Positions 44,513 through 53,254 are shown, counted from the stretch's first letter. The stretch: DNA of 64,000 bases from Paenibacillus andongensis (GCF_025369935.1 NZ_CP104467.1:1069001-1133000); one strand, 5' to 3'. The notes: generated by a model not told the origin, from the sequence alone. Made by a program: numbers and translations.

Positions 44513-44860
44513 ATGATTAAAGAAATACCAATCACACCAGCCAATGAGCCAAAAGTATCCTTAAAAGAATATGAATCCAAATTTAAAGCACTTGCTGATG
44601 AAAAGCGATTACAAATCATGTATGAGCTCACTCAGCGTGGGAATACCTGTGTATGCGATCTTACAGAGATCGTCGATATGCCCCAGTCCAAGCTTTCGTA
44701 TCATTTGAAGATTCTGTTGGATGCGGGCATGATCACGAAAGAAACACGCGGCACCTGGAGCTACTACGAGATTAATCAAACAGAAGTTAGTCGGATCCTC
44801 TCCGAGCAGCTATGCTGCATTTTTAAGCCTGCCCGGAATGATGGCAGAGATTGTTGCTAA
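44513..44860 (+). CDS. arsR: Arsenic-responsive ArsR-family repressor
   Basis: 115 residues from ATG 44513, with AGAAGGTGA upstream. Winged-helix domain with YESKFKALADEKRLQIMYELTQRG, the As(III)-binding CVCDL motif (Cys-Val-Cys) at the start of the recognition region, and SKLSYHLKILLDAGMITKETRGTW. The C-terminus adds LCCIFKP and ends DCC, giving extra Cys pairs. It should bind the TCAA/TTGA palindromes at 44179, 44248 and 44877 and leave DNA when As(III) binds. Second gene of the operon. Confidence 0.9.
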   Translation: MIKEIPITPANEPKVSLKEYESKFKALADEKRLQIMYELTQRGNTCVCDLTEIVDMPQSKLSYHLKILLDAGMITKETRGTWSYYEINQTEVSRILSEQLCCIFKPARNDGRDCC

Positions 44861-44876
44861 ATTTTTTTTAATCAAT

Positions 44877-44896
44877 AAATCAAAATTATTTGATTT
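44877..44896. promoter_or_regulatory. ArsR-type operator palindrome 3, internal
   Basis: AAATCAAA-ATTA-TTTGATTT, perfect 8-base arms, between arsR and the aquaporin gene. It suggests a second regulated promoter inside the operon. Confidence 0.6.
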
Positions 44897-44911
44897 AATT
44901 TAGAGGTGATC

Positions 44912-45550
44912 ATGAAGAAGAAGTTGCTTGCTGAATTTATTGGTACCTACTTTTTGGTCTTTGCTGGCCCAGGCTCAATGGTTATTGACGACATCACCAA
45001 AAGCATTACGCACGTCGGGGTTGCCTTGACCTTTGGACTTGTCGTCATGGCTCTCATCTATACGTTTGGGCATATATCCGGTGCTCATTTTAATCCCGCG
45101 GTTACCATCGGTTTTATGGTGCGTGGCGAGATGACGGCAAGAAATAGCCTATATTATATCGTCATACAGTTTGCCGCAGCGACTGCTGCGAGTTACACGC
45201 TTTATTTGTTATTTGGGAATATCGCAAATCTAGGTGCCACACTCCCGTATTCAACAGAAGGACAATCGTTTGTTCTTGAATTTATTTTAACGTTTGTCCT
45301 TATGATGGTGATTTTAGGATCGGCCGTACACGGTAAAGCAATCAAAAGCTTCGCTGGTATAGCAATCGGAGGCACAGTTGGACTCATGGCGATGTTTGCA
45401 GGTCCGATAAGCGGAGCCTCCATGAATCCAGCACGGTCGTTGGGACCGGCTATCATTTCCGGCGTAACGCAACATTTATGGTTGTATTTAGTGGCAACTG
45501 TCCTTGGAGCTATAACTGCCTCACTGACATATAAACTATTACATGAATAA
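44912..45550 (+). CDS. MIP/aquaporin-family channel of the ars operon (arsenite efflux candidate)
   Basis: 212 residues from ATG 44912 (TAGAGGTGATC upstream). Six membrane helices and the two half-helix signatures SGAHFNPAVT (about residue 55) and SGASMNPARS (about 173) define the MIP family. AqpS-type channels encoded in ars operons let As(III) produced by arsenate reductase leave the cell down its gradient. No ArsB or Acr3 pump is present here, so this channel is the only visible exit path. Confidence 0.9.
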   Translation: MKKKLLAEFIGTYFLVFAGPGSMVIDDITKSITHVGVALTFGLVVMALIYTFGHISGAHFNPAVTIGFMVRGEMTARNSLYYIVIQFAAATAASYTLYLLFGNIANLGATLPYSTEGQSFVLEFILTFVLMMVILGSAVHGKAIKSFAGIAIGGTVGLMAMFAGPISGASMNPARSLGPAIISGVTQHLWLYLVATVLGAITASLTYKLLHE

Positions 45551-45559
45551 GGAGAATAG

Positions 45560-45988
45560 ATGAAAATGGATAAGAAACTGGTGTATTTTCTTTGTACAGG
45601 AAACTCCTGCAGAAGCCAAATGGCAGACGGGTTTCTGAAAGCGTTGGGTAGTGACAAATATGAAGTTAAAAGTGCTGGATTGGAAGCACACGGACTTAAC
45701 CCCCGAGCAGTACAGGTGATGAAAGAGGCTGGCGTTGATATTACAGATCACACATCAGATGTAATCGACCCTGAAATCCTTCAAGAAGCCGATTACATCA
45801 TTACGCTTTGCGGTCACGCAAACGATAATTGCCCAGTCGTACGTAATGATAAAGCAGTGCGATGGCATTGGGGATTTGATGATCCTGCAAAAGCAGTAGG
45901 GACTGAATTAGAAATAATGGCTAAATTTCGTGAAGTTCGGGATTCCATTTCAAATCGCATAGAGCGGTTTGTGAAAGAGGGGGAATAA
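45560..45988 (+). CDS. arsC: Thioredoxin-coupled arsenate reductase
   Basis: 142 residues, AAGGAG just upstream. Low-molecular-weight phosphatase fold: P-loop CTGNSCRS near the N-terminus, with the second and third redox Cys in [10 protein letters not shown] (about residues 81-88), as in the thioredoxin-dependent ArsC of Staphylococcus and Bacillus. It reduces As(V) to As(III). ATG 45566 is an alternative start. It follows the channel gene by 9 bases. Confidence 0.95.
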   Translation: MKMDKKLVYFLCTGNSCRSQMADGFLKALGSDKYEVKSAGLEAHGLNPRAVQVMKEAGVDITDHTSDVIDPEILQEADYIITLCGHANDNCPVVRNDKAVRWHWGFDDPAKAVGTELEIMAKFREVRDSISNRIERFVKEGE

Positions 45989-45990
45989 AA

Positions 45991-46533
45991 ATGGTCAAAA
46001 GAATGCATGTGGCATTAAACTGTAGCAATCTCCAGAAATCCCTTGATTTTTACCAAGCTTTTTTTGGTACAGCACCGGCCAAGGTCAAAGACAATTATGC
46101 CAAGTTCGAGCTTGAAGACCCAGCGTTACACTTTTCATTAAACGTACGCACATTTGAGAAAAAGGGGGTTCTCAACCATTTGGGATTTCAGGTAAATGGC
46201 ACCAAAGAAGTGTTGGCGATAGGAGAGAGGCTCCGCCAGTCAGGACTCCTTTTGATTGACGAAATGAATACAACTTGCTGCTATGCAGTTCAAGATAAAG
46301 TCTGGGTTTATGATCCTGACGGAAATGCATGGGAAATTTTTTATACGAAAGAGGACTCGGAATTTGAAAGCGCAGGAGAATCAAGTGATATGTCACTTTG
46401 CTGTGCTCCAGTTGATAGTGCTCCAGTTAAAACAACCTCAGCTGAAGAGTGCTGTACGCCGGTTACCGGACCGACTACAATTGAACTAGGTTCATTAAAG
46501 AAAAACAGTAGTGATACACGATCTTGTTGCTAA
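45991..46533 (+). CDS. arsI: ArsI-type glyoxalase-fold C-As lyase
   Basis: 180 residues, ATG two bases after the arsC stop with GGGGGAAT upstream. Vicinal-oxygen-chelate fold with metal ligands expected in MHVALNCSNL (His), LNHLGFQV (His) and WEIFYT (Glu). The loop NTTCCYAVQDK carries the vicinal Cys pair that binds trivalent organoarsenicals in ArsI enzymes. These cleave the C-As bond of methyl- or phenylarsenite using Fe(II) and O2. The tail of about 50 residues adds CCAP, ECC and a terminal SCC. Last gene of the operon. Confidence 0.85.
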   Translation: MVKRMHVALNCSNLQKSLDFYQAFFGTAPAKVKDNYAKFELEDPALHFSLNVRTFEKKGVLNHLGFQVNGTKEVLAIGERLRQSGLLLIDEMNTTCCYAVQDKVWVYDPDGNAWEIFYTKEDSEFESAGESSDMSLCCAPVDSAPVKTTSAEECCTPVTGPTTIELGSLKKNSSDTRSCC

Positions 46534-46548
46534 ACATAAATTGCACGC

Positions 46549-46588
46549 AAATACGTCTGCCTGGGCAAACTAGGCAGACGTATTTTAA
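46549..46588 (+). terminator. Terminator of the ars operon
   Basis: AAATACGTCTGCCT pairs with AGGCAGACGTATTT around GGGCAAACT, followed by a short AT-rich tail. Confidence 0.8.
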
Positions 46589-46823
46589 TAAAAATAAACG
46601 CGTATATGGTGTCATTTTCGTACAAAAACCTCAAGCTGTCTTATTAGGCTCAGGATTAATTGTTCCCCAAAAACATCGACAAGCGACATTGGAACTTTTA
46701 CAACGGGTTAAGGAACGTATAATATAGAGTATCAGCCTCAAGGCTACAATGTTGGTTATTGTATTAGATAATAGAACGAGTGCCTCAGTGGGTGTTTTAT
46801 AATATAAAACATAGGAGGATGAA

Positions 46824-47366
46824 ATGGCCTGGAGCAAATTGAAACAACATCTGGAGAGTTTTCTCAGTCCTGCGCTATATGGAAGGGTCGAATACCTTTC
46901 AACCAGCTACCGCTATTTACCGGATAAAACAGGACTTTGTTATATTGCAGTAGATAAAAAGAACGTACTCAATATGAGCGACACCTTAATCAGATGGTAT
47001 CAGACGGAGTTGGAAATTAAGAATGATTCAGATATCCAGATTCCTATCAACAATGAAGAAATCGAAGCGCTTAGAAAAGATACCAAAGGGAGTGTTCCGG
47101 AGGATCGTTTAAAAGTAATAGCAAGAAGTAGAAAAATATCGGAATATGCAAAGGAGCTTTTGTCAGCACAGTCATCATTAAGTAAATCAAATTTTATCGT
47201 TATAGCTAACAAGTTTTTATCCATTTCTATAGAGGAAAGCATAGAGAGCAATGATATCTTATTGAATATTCTAGCTTTGGTTGACAGACGAGTTGGAAAA
47301 AAGCGAATTTTAAACATGACCGAGAAGATGAAGTTAAAGCATCCAAATTGTACAATATTTTTTTGA
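46824..47366 (+). CDS. SF0329-like protein of unknown function
   Basis: 180 residues from ATG 46824, preceded by AGGAGGATG. The N-terminus MAWSKLKQHLESFLSPALYGRVEYLSTSYRYLPDK resembles the family named after Shigella SF0329, whose role is unknown. The rest is helical and Lys/Ser-rich. It stands alone between the ars terminator and array D. No membrane segment or signal peptide. Confidence 0.6.
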   Translation: MAWSKLKQHLESFLSPALYGRVEYLSTSYRYLPDKTGLCYIAVDKKNVLNMSDTLIRWYQTELEIKNDSDIQIPINNEEIEALRKDTKGSVPEDRLKVIARSRKISEYAKELLSAQSSLSKSNFIVIANKFLSISIEESIESNDILLNILALVDRRVGKKRILNMTEKMKLKHPNCTIFF

Positions 47367-47426
47367 ACTTCGACTTAGTACATTATGAAAATAAATAACT
47401 CATTCACCTCCAAACGGGAGGTTAAG

Positions 47427-47468
47427 TGTCAAATAAAGTCTTGAATTAACAAATTAAGTTTTGAAGTA
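47427..47468 (+). repeat. 20-bp repeat array D (two units)
   Basis: TGTCAAATAAAGTCTTGAAT (47427-47446) and AACAAATTAAGTTTTGAAGT (47448-47467), followed by AAAGTAGGCGTTCAC as in array A. The left side has a different small hairpin (CACCTCCAAACGGGAGGT). Confidence 0.75.
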
Positions 47469-47474
47469 AAGTAG

Positions 47475-47510
47475 GCGTTCACTCAATTTATTGGGTGAAC
47501 GCTTATTACA
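47475..47510 (+). terminator. Hairpin ending array D
   Basis: GCGTTCACTCAA pairs with TTGGGTGAACGC, followed by TTATTACATTTTG; nearly identical to the hairpin at 18052. Confidence 0.7.
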
Positions 47511-47665
47511 TTTTGTTTGTTCTGATTTACTACTTGCAGTCCTACAAACAATATTTTATTATGAAGAAATTGAATTAATGCTTTTGTGATTCGAATAATG
47601 TATATATTAATTCAAGAAGCGAAAGATATTTACAACTTCAAATAAATGATAGGAGGAAAGATATC

Positions 47666-48613
47666 ATGCAAGCCTATTTATTTGTACACTTTAAGGAAAA
47701 GAGAACACCGGACGGAGAACAAGTTTACTTCGGAATAAGTAGGGATGGATTTCATTGGGAAGAAGTAAACGGCGGAAACCCTGTTTTATGGAGTTATTAT
47801 GGCGATAAGGGCGTCAGAGATTTTACGATTACTAGAACCAAAGAAGGCAAATTTTTTATTTTAGCAACAGACTTAAGTTTATCCTATGGTATGTTGAATC
47901 AGTATCAGCATTCGTGGGATAAGATCTCTAGAAACGGAAGCAAGTGCCTGGTACTTTGGGAGTCTGACGATTTGATTCATTGGTCAGAACAGAGAATGAT
48001 CAATCTGGGAAATGAAGACTTCGGCTGTTTATGGGCGCCGGATATTATTCACGATAAGAAAAATGATGATTACGTCATTCACTGGTCATCATCCCATAGC
48101 AGCAATAACTACGGAGAAAAGGGGATCTATTATTCCCGAACCAAAGATTTTGTGGATTTTTCAGAAGCTCAAGTTTTATACCGGAAAGAAGACAGTGGGG
48201 TCATTGATTCAGCGATGTATGAGGAGGAGGGGAAATATTATTTATTCTTAAAGAGTGAACGGAATCCGGCCAATATTATTCTTATGGAATCGGAGCATAT
48301 AACGGGACCATTTGAGAAGATTGAAGAATTTGATCATAGCATGGAGTCACTGCAATCCGGACAATATGAGGCCCCGACAGCAGTGAAATTGGATGATGGC
48401 AGATGGTGCTTATTCCTCGATTTTTATGGCTGTTCTGCGGAAGAACAAGGGTATGTTCCATTCATAGCCGAGAAAATGTCAACAGGAAGATTCCTTCGTT
48501 CGGATAAATCGTTTACGTTCCCATATGGCTATAAACATGGTACCATTCTGACGATTACTATGGACGAATATGAAAGATTGAAATCTTATAAAAAAATGCC
48601 TTCTGAATATTAG
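47666..48613 (+). CDS. GH43-like glycosidase, paralogue of the 41407 product
   Basis: 315 residues from ATG 47666, with ATAGGAGGAAAG upstream. YLFVHFKEKRTPDGEQVYFGISRDG, GVRDFTITRTKEGKFFILATDL, WAPDIIHDKKNDDYVIHWSS, and a KHGTILTITMDEYERLK end align along the whole length with the 41407 product. Note that the base position reads GVRDF here and GVRDP there. Single-domain GH43-like enzyme acting on imported oligosaccharides. The two paralogues flank the IS4 relic and ars operon. Confidence 0.8.
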   Translation: MQAYLFVHFKEKRTPDGEQVYFGISRDGFHWEEVNGGNPVLWSYYGDKGVRDFTITRTKEGKFFILATDLSLSYGMLNQYQHSWDKISRNGSKCLVLWESDDLIHWSEQRMINLGNEDFGCLWAPDIIHDKKNDDYVIHWSSSHSSNNYGEKGIYYSRTKDFVDFSEAQVLYRKEDSGVIDSAMYEEEGKYYLFLKSERNPANIILMESEHITGPFEKIEEFDHSMESLQSGQYEAPTAVKLDDGRWCLFLDFYGCSAEEQGYVPFIAEKMSTGRFLRSDKSFTFPYGYKHGTILTITMDEYERLKSYKKMPSEY

Positions 48614-48691
48614 GCTTTGATTATCCGAGAAAAGTCGGCGAGGATCTTCTCTAGCTAATGGCGGCGTTAATCGTGCAGTTTATAATAGCAA

Positions 48692-48726
48692 GGGGGTAGC
48701 CTTGGTAAACGGCTACCCCCTATTTT
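48692..48726. terminator. Strong bidirectional terminator
   Basis: GGGGGTAGCC pairs with GGCTACCCCC around TTGGTAAAC, followed by TATTTTC. It serves the GH43-like gene (plus) and the GH43 fragment (minus). Confidence 0.75.
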
Positions 48727-48736
48727 CATTGATGCC

Positions 48737-49186
48737 TCAATCCCTCTTCTCAATAGTAAGATGGCCGCCTTCCTCCACTGCTAGAAACAGCACGGGACGT
48801 TCGTTTGGCGCGTCGTTGGGTGCATGGATGGTTAGCATGAATTGACCGGAAAATGTCTGAAAGAGCATCCCATGTCCACCATCCTTCGTGAACAACGGCA
48901 GAGGATCATGTGTCCAAGGACCAGCGATTTGCCCAGATCGGGAACGTGCAATTCCCAACGCATAACCTAGATCGCCATGCGAAGACCAAAACATTAGCAA
49001 TTCGCCGCTCGGAAGTCTATGCAAGAATGGTCCATCTGTTACATAATTTTCTCCTGAATCTCCAATTCCCGTGGTCCATGGAGCTTCCGACGCCCGAAAG
49101 AGCAAGACCGGGTCGCCAACCGTACCTGCCAAGTCTTCCTGCAGCCGAATTGCATACATTTCACCGTCTTCCACCTGCAGCCATTC
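48737..49186 (-). pseudogene. GH43 arabinosidase, C-terminal fragment cut at repeat array E
   Basis: Homology runs from about 49186 to 48737: EWLQVEDGEMYAIRLQEDL, GDPVLLFRASEAPWT, NYVTDGPFLHRLPSGELLMFWSS and IAGPWTHDPLPLFTKDGGHGMLF are typical of the second half of GH43 arabinanase-like enzymes. The frame extends to 49279 but that part is repeat sequence (AAGTTTTGAAGT units read on the other strand), not enzyme. The catalytic base and first blades are missing, so the gene is truncated and probably not functional. Confidence 0.8.
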
Positions 49187-49204
49187 ACTTATTGTTTTAT
49201 TAAT

Positions 49205-49313
49205 TTGTAAGATGTACTTCAAAACATATTTGTCACCCAACAATTTATATTGGTTGAAAAATAAGTTTTGAAGTAACAAACAAAGTCTTGAAGTGACAAA
49301 TTAAGTTTGAAGT
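49205..49313. repeat. 20-bp repeat array E, mirrored around a core
   Basis: Reversed unit ACTTCAAAACATATTTGTCA (49216-49235), core CCCAACAATTTATATTGGTT, then three forward units: GAAAAATAAGTTTTGAAGT (49256-49274), AACAAACAAAGTCTTGAAGT (49275-49294) and GACAAATTAAGTTTGAAGT (49295-49313). The layout is the same as array B. Confidence 0.8.
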
Positions 49314-49319
49314 TAAATA

Positions 49320-49352
49320 GGCGTGCACTTTAATGGGTGAACGCCTATTTAA
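49320..49352 (+). terminator. Hairpin ending array E
   Basis: GGCGTGCACTTTAATGGGTGAACGCC, a variant of the hairpins at 18052, 24403 and 47475, followed by TATTTAATTTC. Confidence 0.6.
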
Positions 49353-49471
49353 TTTCTTGTATGGAGGAAATACTTAACCGTCGTATGGAAGCAAGCAAAA
49401 AAGGAGCGCCTCGGTATGATGGGTTTGTCGACGGGGTTGTAACCCAATACCATCAAGGAGGTGCTCTTATT

Positions 49472-49713
49472 ATGAAGTTCAAACAAACAGACGGACAAAT
49501 CAACGTATTAAACGAATTACCACTTCTCATCTTGTTGTGGGTATCGACATTGCGAAGGAAACTCATGTCGCATAAGCGACTAATTTTTGCGGCATCGTAC
49601 TTTCTCATCGTCTTCTCACATTCTCAAATACAATTGAAGGATTCGAAAAATTAGAGCGATGGATCGAAGGAATTAGGCAGAAACACCGATTAAAGGGACT
49701 CATACTTTTTTGA
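49472..49713 (+). pseudogene. IS110-family transposase, N-terminal fragment
   Basis: ATG 49472 preceded by AAGGAGGTGCTC. KFKQTD at the start and, after a frameshift, RIKRITTSHLVVGIDIAKETHVA, the DEDD-type N-terminal signature of IS110 transposases. Further frameshifts precede FSNTIEGFEKLERWIEGIRQKHRLK. The remainder of the protein is gone. The 120 bases upstream may be the left end of the element, where IS110 elements encode their guide (bridge) RNA. Confidence 0.75.
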
Positions 49714-49901
49714 TATGCGGTTTTAATAATAGAAGCGAAAGATTGGCTAAAGTCGTTATATGCATAGCGATATGTCGTCAAAACGGTAGCGAAGACGGTT
49801 AGAATCCTATATGATTTACGTTGGCATACTAAAGAATGAAGTCGGACTGCAGAGAAGATTCTCGGCGGTCCTTTTATTTCCAGAAGGGAGGGATACATGG
49901 G

Positions 49902-51641
49902 ATGGGATTACGACTTCCACGTATATCTTGGAATTCCATTCGGTTCAAGCTGGTGGCCGGGCTGCTATTTGTTACGGTTCCTCTCATCACGCTGCTGATC
50001 TACAATAATTTCTACAGCATTCATGTCGTACACAATCAGGTGGCGTTGTCGATCAAAAATTTAATAACTTTGTATGAGGGGCAAATCGATACGCAACTGC
50101 AGGATGCGGATCGTAATTTGATCAGCTTGGTGACTTCCGATTATAGTGTCCGTTCCATGAATACTCCTAATTCAGAGGACGAATATCAGCTCGCCAAGCA
50201 TAGCGTTTCAGATAAACTATCAAGTGATATAGTTCTTTACAAATCGGTCGATGCTTTTTATGTGTATTCACAGTCAAGACAGGATTTGTTGGACGTTTTC
50301 AAAGCATCCGTTACATTTCCGGAGAGGGATCAGGTTGAGCAATATTTACATCGTTTGCTGAGCGAACATCCTAACCTTGCGGAGATTCGTCGCAGTGGCT
50401 GGTTCGTTCAGAAAATCGGACAAGACTATTATATGCTGCGCGTGATTCAATCAGGTGATCTGTATATCGGGGCATGGGTCAACGCTAAGACTCTGCTTAT
50501 CCCATTGAATCTAATTAATTTGGGCAGCGAAGGGAGCGCTCTTTTTGTAACTAATCAAGGGGAGTTGATGGTCAGCACCAATCCATTGCCTGATGAAAAC
50601 ATTGATTTCTCGAAAAACTTTCAGCAGTTTTATATGTCAGGAAGCAGGAATAACTTGCTAATTGTCGGGGAGCCCTCGCAAAAAGGCGACTTTAACTTGG
50701 TGGCGGTTATTCCGGACAGACAAATTTTACAAAATTTGCCTAGTTTGACGCGTGTCATAGAGATGATTTCACTTACCTCCATTGTACTTTTACCGATAAG
50801 TCTTTTTTTTCTCCGCCACATTCTGCTCCTGCCGCTTAAACGGATGATTGCAGTTATGAGAAGAATCAATGATGGAAACGTGAACGTTCGAATCGAGTCT
50901 TATCCGGCATCTGATGAGTTTCTATTGGTCAACCAAACCTTTAACAGAATGATGTCGCAAATCGAAGAATTGAAAATCAATGTATACGAAGAACAGCTTA
51001 GCAAGCACAAAACGGAGCTTCAGCATCTACAGTTGCAGATTAACCCGCATTTTTTCATGAATTCTTTGAACATCCTGTTTAATCTGGCTCAAGTGAAAAA
51101 CTACGAATTGATTCAGGAAATGACGTTATGTCTTGTCCAGTATTTCAGATTCATGTTTCGAAGTAATTTGACGTTCGTCTCGTTGCGGGAAGAATTGCAG
51201 CATGTCCGTAACTATATCCGGATTCAGGAGCTCAGGTTCCCTAATAGCTTAACTTGTACGATTGATGCACCCGATTTTTTGGAAAATATTCCGATACCCC
51301 CGTTGGTGATTCAAACCTTTTTGGAAAATTCCATCAAGCATAGTGTTACGCTGGAGGAACCCGTGCATATTTCGGTTGCTATCGATTTGATGGAAAACGG
51401 ATTGGAACCTTATATCGAAATCATCATTCGCGATACTGGGAAAGGATTTTCACAGGATGTATTAGCTGAGATTGGTTCCGGAAACCGCGTGGTCGACGAA
51501 CAAGGCGAGCATATTGGTATTTGGAATGTTCGTAAGCGATTGCAACTGTTATATGGAGAGCATGCGGCCATATCCTGTTACAATGGTTTCCCTAGCGGCG
51601 CTGTTATAGAAATCAAGCTTCCATATCAATCGGAAAGATAG
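49902..51641 (+). CDS. YesM-type sensor histidine kinase (sugar module 2)
   Basis: 579 residues from ATG 49902 (AAGGGAGGGATAC upstream). Two membrane helices (about 15-35 and 285-310) enclose an extracellular sensor. Then HAMP, a His_kinase domain with His near residue 381 in QINPHFFMN, and HATPase motifs ENSIKHS and DTGKGF. It is paired with the regulator 17 bases downstream. The extracellular part differs from that of the module 1 kinase, so the inducing sugar is probably different. Confidence 0.9.
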   Translation: MGLRLPRISWNSIRFKLVAGLLFVTVPLITLLIYNNFYSIHVVHNQVALSIKNLITLYEGQIDTQLQDADRNLISLVTSDYSVRSMNTPNSEDEYQLAKHSVSDKLSSDIVLYKSVDAFYVYSQSRQDLLDVFKASVTFPERDQVEQYLHRLLSEHPNLAEIRRSGWFVQKIGQDYYMLRVIQSGDLYIGAWVNAKTLLIPLNLINLGSEGSALFVTNQGELMVSTNPLPDENIDFSKNFQQFYMSGSRNNLLIVGEPSQKGDFNLVAVIPDRQILQNLPSLTRVIEMISLTSIVLLPISLFFLRHILLLPLKRMIAVMRRINDGNVNVRIESYPASDEFLLVNQTFNRMMSQIEELKINVYEEQLSKHKTELQHLQLQINPHFFMNSLNILFNLAQVKNYELIQEMTLCLVQYFRFMFRSNLTFVSLREELQHVRNYIRIQELRFPNSLTCTIDAPDFLENIPIPPLVIQTFLENSIKHSVTLEEPVHISVAIDLMENGLEPYIEIIIRDTGKGFSQDVLAEIGSGNRVVDEQGEHIGIWNVRKRLQLLYGEHAAISCYNGFPSGAVIEIKLPYQSER

Positions 51642-51658
51642 GAAAGGGGTTCCCTGGC

Positions 51659-53254
51659 ATGCTTCAATTATTGATTGTAGACGATGAAATTCATGCTGTA
51701 GAAGGAATCCGGTCGGGAGTCGATTGGAAGAAGCTTGGCATAACCTCCGTATTCTCGGCTTTTACCGTAAAACAAGCCAAAGAGTTGTTCGAAAATGAAC
51801 GAATAGATATTATGCTGTGTGATATCGAGATGCCACAAGCCACGGGACTAGAGCTAGCAGAATGGGTTAGGGAGCGATATTCGAGCACGGCGACGATATT
51901 CTTGACCTGTCATGCTGATTTCAAATATGCCCAACAAGCTCTCCAGTTAGGTAGTCTGGACTACATTCTCAAACCGATTCCTTTCGATGAGTTGGAAAAA
52001 ACGATTCTCAAAGCGGTTGAGAAAATCAATAAAGATTCGGAATTAGTCGAATTTAGCCAATATGGCCAATTCTGGTTCCAACATCAACCCATGCTGATTG
52101 AGCGGTTCTGGCTGGATATCATCAACCAGACGATACCGCCTAGAGCGGAGTCGGTAAGTCGAGCCGCGGCGGATCGCAACATTCCTTATGCTGAACAAAT
52201 GACATTTGCCCCGGTACTAATTAGCATGCAGAGATGGCACAAGCATGTGACGATGCGCGAAGAGAAGATTTTGGAATATGCGCTAACAAATACGGCTGAG
52301 GAAGTCATTCTGGGGAACAAAAAAAACGGACAAATTATACCGTTAAACAGAGGAAGATTGCTAGCTATCTTATCTGCCGAAAGTTATTCTGACATCGAGT
52401 TGTTGTTGAAACAATCTTGCGAACGTTATATTGACGCCTGCAGAAAGTATTTTTACTGCGATCTTTCCTGTTATATTGGTGAAAAAGTACACGGTCACGA
52501 AATGTTTGAGATGGTAAAACGACTTGGTGAAAATGAGAAAAACAACGTGGCCTATAACAATAAGATTTTCCTGCTTTCAGGGGATCAATTACAACCTGTT
52601 AGTAGACAGCTCCCCGACATGAGCACGTGGTCTATTATGCTGAAGGAGGGGGAGTTCGCTAAAGTATTGGAAGAAGCAACTTCTTTTTTGGATCTGTTGT
52701 TGCGGCAGAACGGCTTGGATGCAAACCTGCTCCGCCAATTTTACCAGGATTTTCAGCAAGCGATGTATTATATGCTCCAGACGAAAGGTATTCAAGCTCA
52801 CCAATTGTTTAGCGATACCATCTCGCTGGAGTTTTCCGCAAACGCGACCCGCTCCGTTACCGATCTGATCGCATGGATGAACCACGTTGTAAGCAAAGCG
52901 ATGGAGTATGTGAATACAGTCGAACAATCCTTCAGTGTTGTCCAAAGAGTTATTAGTTACATTAAGCAGCATATTGCAGAAGACTTGTCGAGGGAAGAAA
53001 TTGCGAATCACGTGTTTTTGAATCCGGACTATTTGACCCGGATCTTTAAAAAGGAAACGGGCATGGCCGTATCGGATTATCTGTTTCACGAACGGCTCAA
53101 GCTTGCCCAGGAACTGCTCGCGAAAACCGATATGCCGGTCAGCGCCGTGGCATCGCATATCGGGTATGCGAATTTCTCCCATTTCTCCCGGATGTTCAAG
53201 AAGCATACCAACCTGAATCCGATTGAATACCGCCAACTGCACCAACCAGTTTAA
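51659..53254 (+). CDS. YesN-type AraC response regulator (sugar module 2)
   Basis: 531 residues. Receiver domain with VDDEIHAVEG, phospho-acceptor Asp near residue 54 (MLCDIEMPQATG) and Lys in YILKPIPF. A long middle part follows, then the AraC helix-turn-helix pair at the C-terminus (IANHVFLNPDYLTRIFKKETGMAVSDYL; ASHIGYANFSHFSRMFKKHTNLNP). Likely activates the binding-protein, permease and GH2/GH3 genes that follow. Its stop lies on a short element repeated at 57367. Confidence 0.9.
   Translation: MLQLLIVDDEIHAVEGIRSGVDWKKLGITSVFSAFTVKQAKELFENERIDIMLCDIEMPQATGLELAEWVRERYSSTATIFLTCHADFKYAQQALQLGSLDYILKPIPFDELEKTILKAVEKINKDSELVEFSQYGQFWFQHQPMLIERFWLDIINQTIPPRAESVSRAAADRNIPYAEQMTFAPVLISMQRWHKHVTMREEKILEYALTNTAEEVILGNKKNGQIIPLNRGRLLAILSAESYSDIELLLKQSCERYIDACRKYFYCDLSCYIGEKVHGHEMFEMVKRLGENEKNNVAYNNKIFLLSGDQLQPVSRQLPDMSTWSIMLKEGEFAKVLEEATSFLDLLLRQNGLDANLLRQFYQDFQQAMYYMLQTKGIQAHQLFSDTISLEFSANATRSVTDLIAWMNHVVSKAMEYVNTVEQSFSVVQRVISYIKQHIAEDLSREEIANHVFLNPDYLTRIFKKETGMAVSDYLFHERLKLAQELLAKTDMPVSAVASHIGYANFSHFSRMFKKHTNLNPIEYRQLHQPV

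Larger units (their letters stand above)
47367..47665. other. Intergenic region with array D and a possible promoter
   Basis: 299 bases holding repeat array D and its hairpin (47427-47510). A possible sigma-A promoter follows (TTGTGA near 47584, TATATT near 47600), ahead of the GH43-like gene with AGGAGGAAAG at 47650. Confidence 0.5.

Noticed and set aside
46594-46728. Short frame reading VYGVIFVQKPQAVLLGSGLIV after the ars terminator
   Set aside because: It looks protein-like but has no start with a ribosome binding site and I cannot match it to a family; at most a gene relic.
49187-49279. N-terminal part of the GH43 fragment reading frame
   Set aside because: The frame there is repeat array E, not enzyme sequence; homology stops at about 49186.
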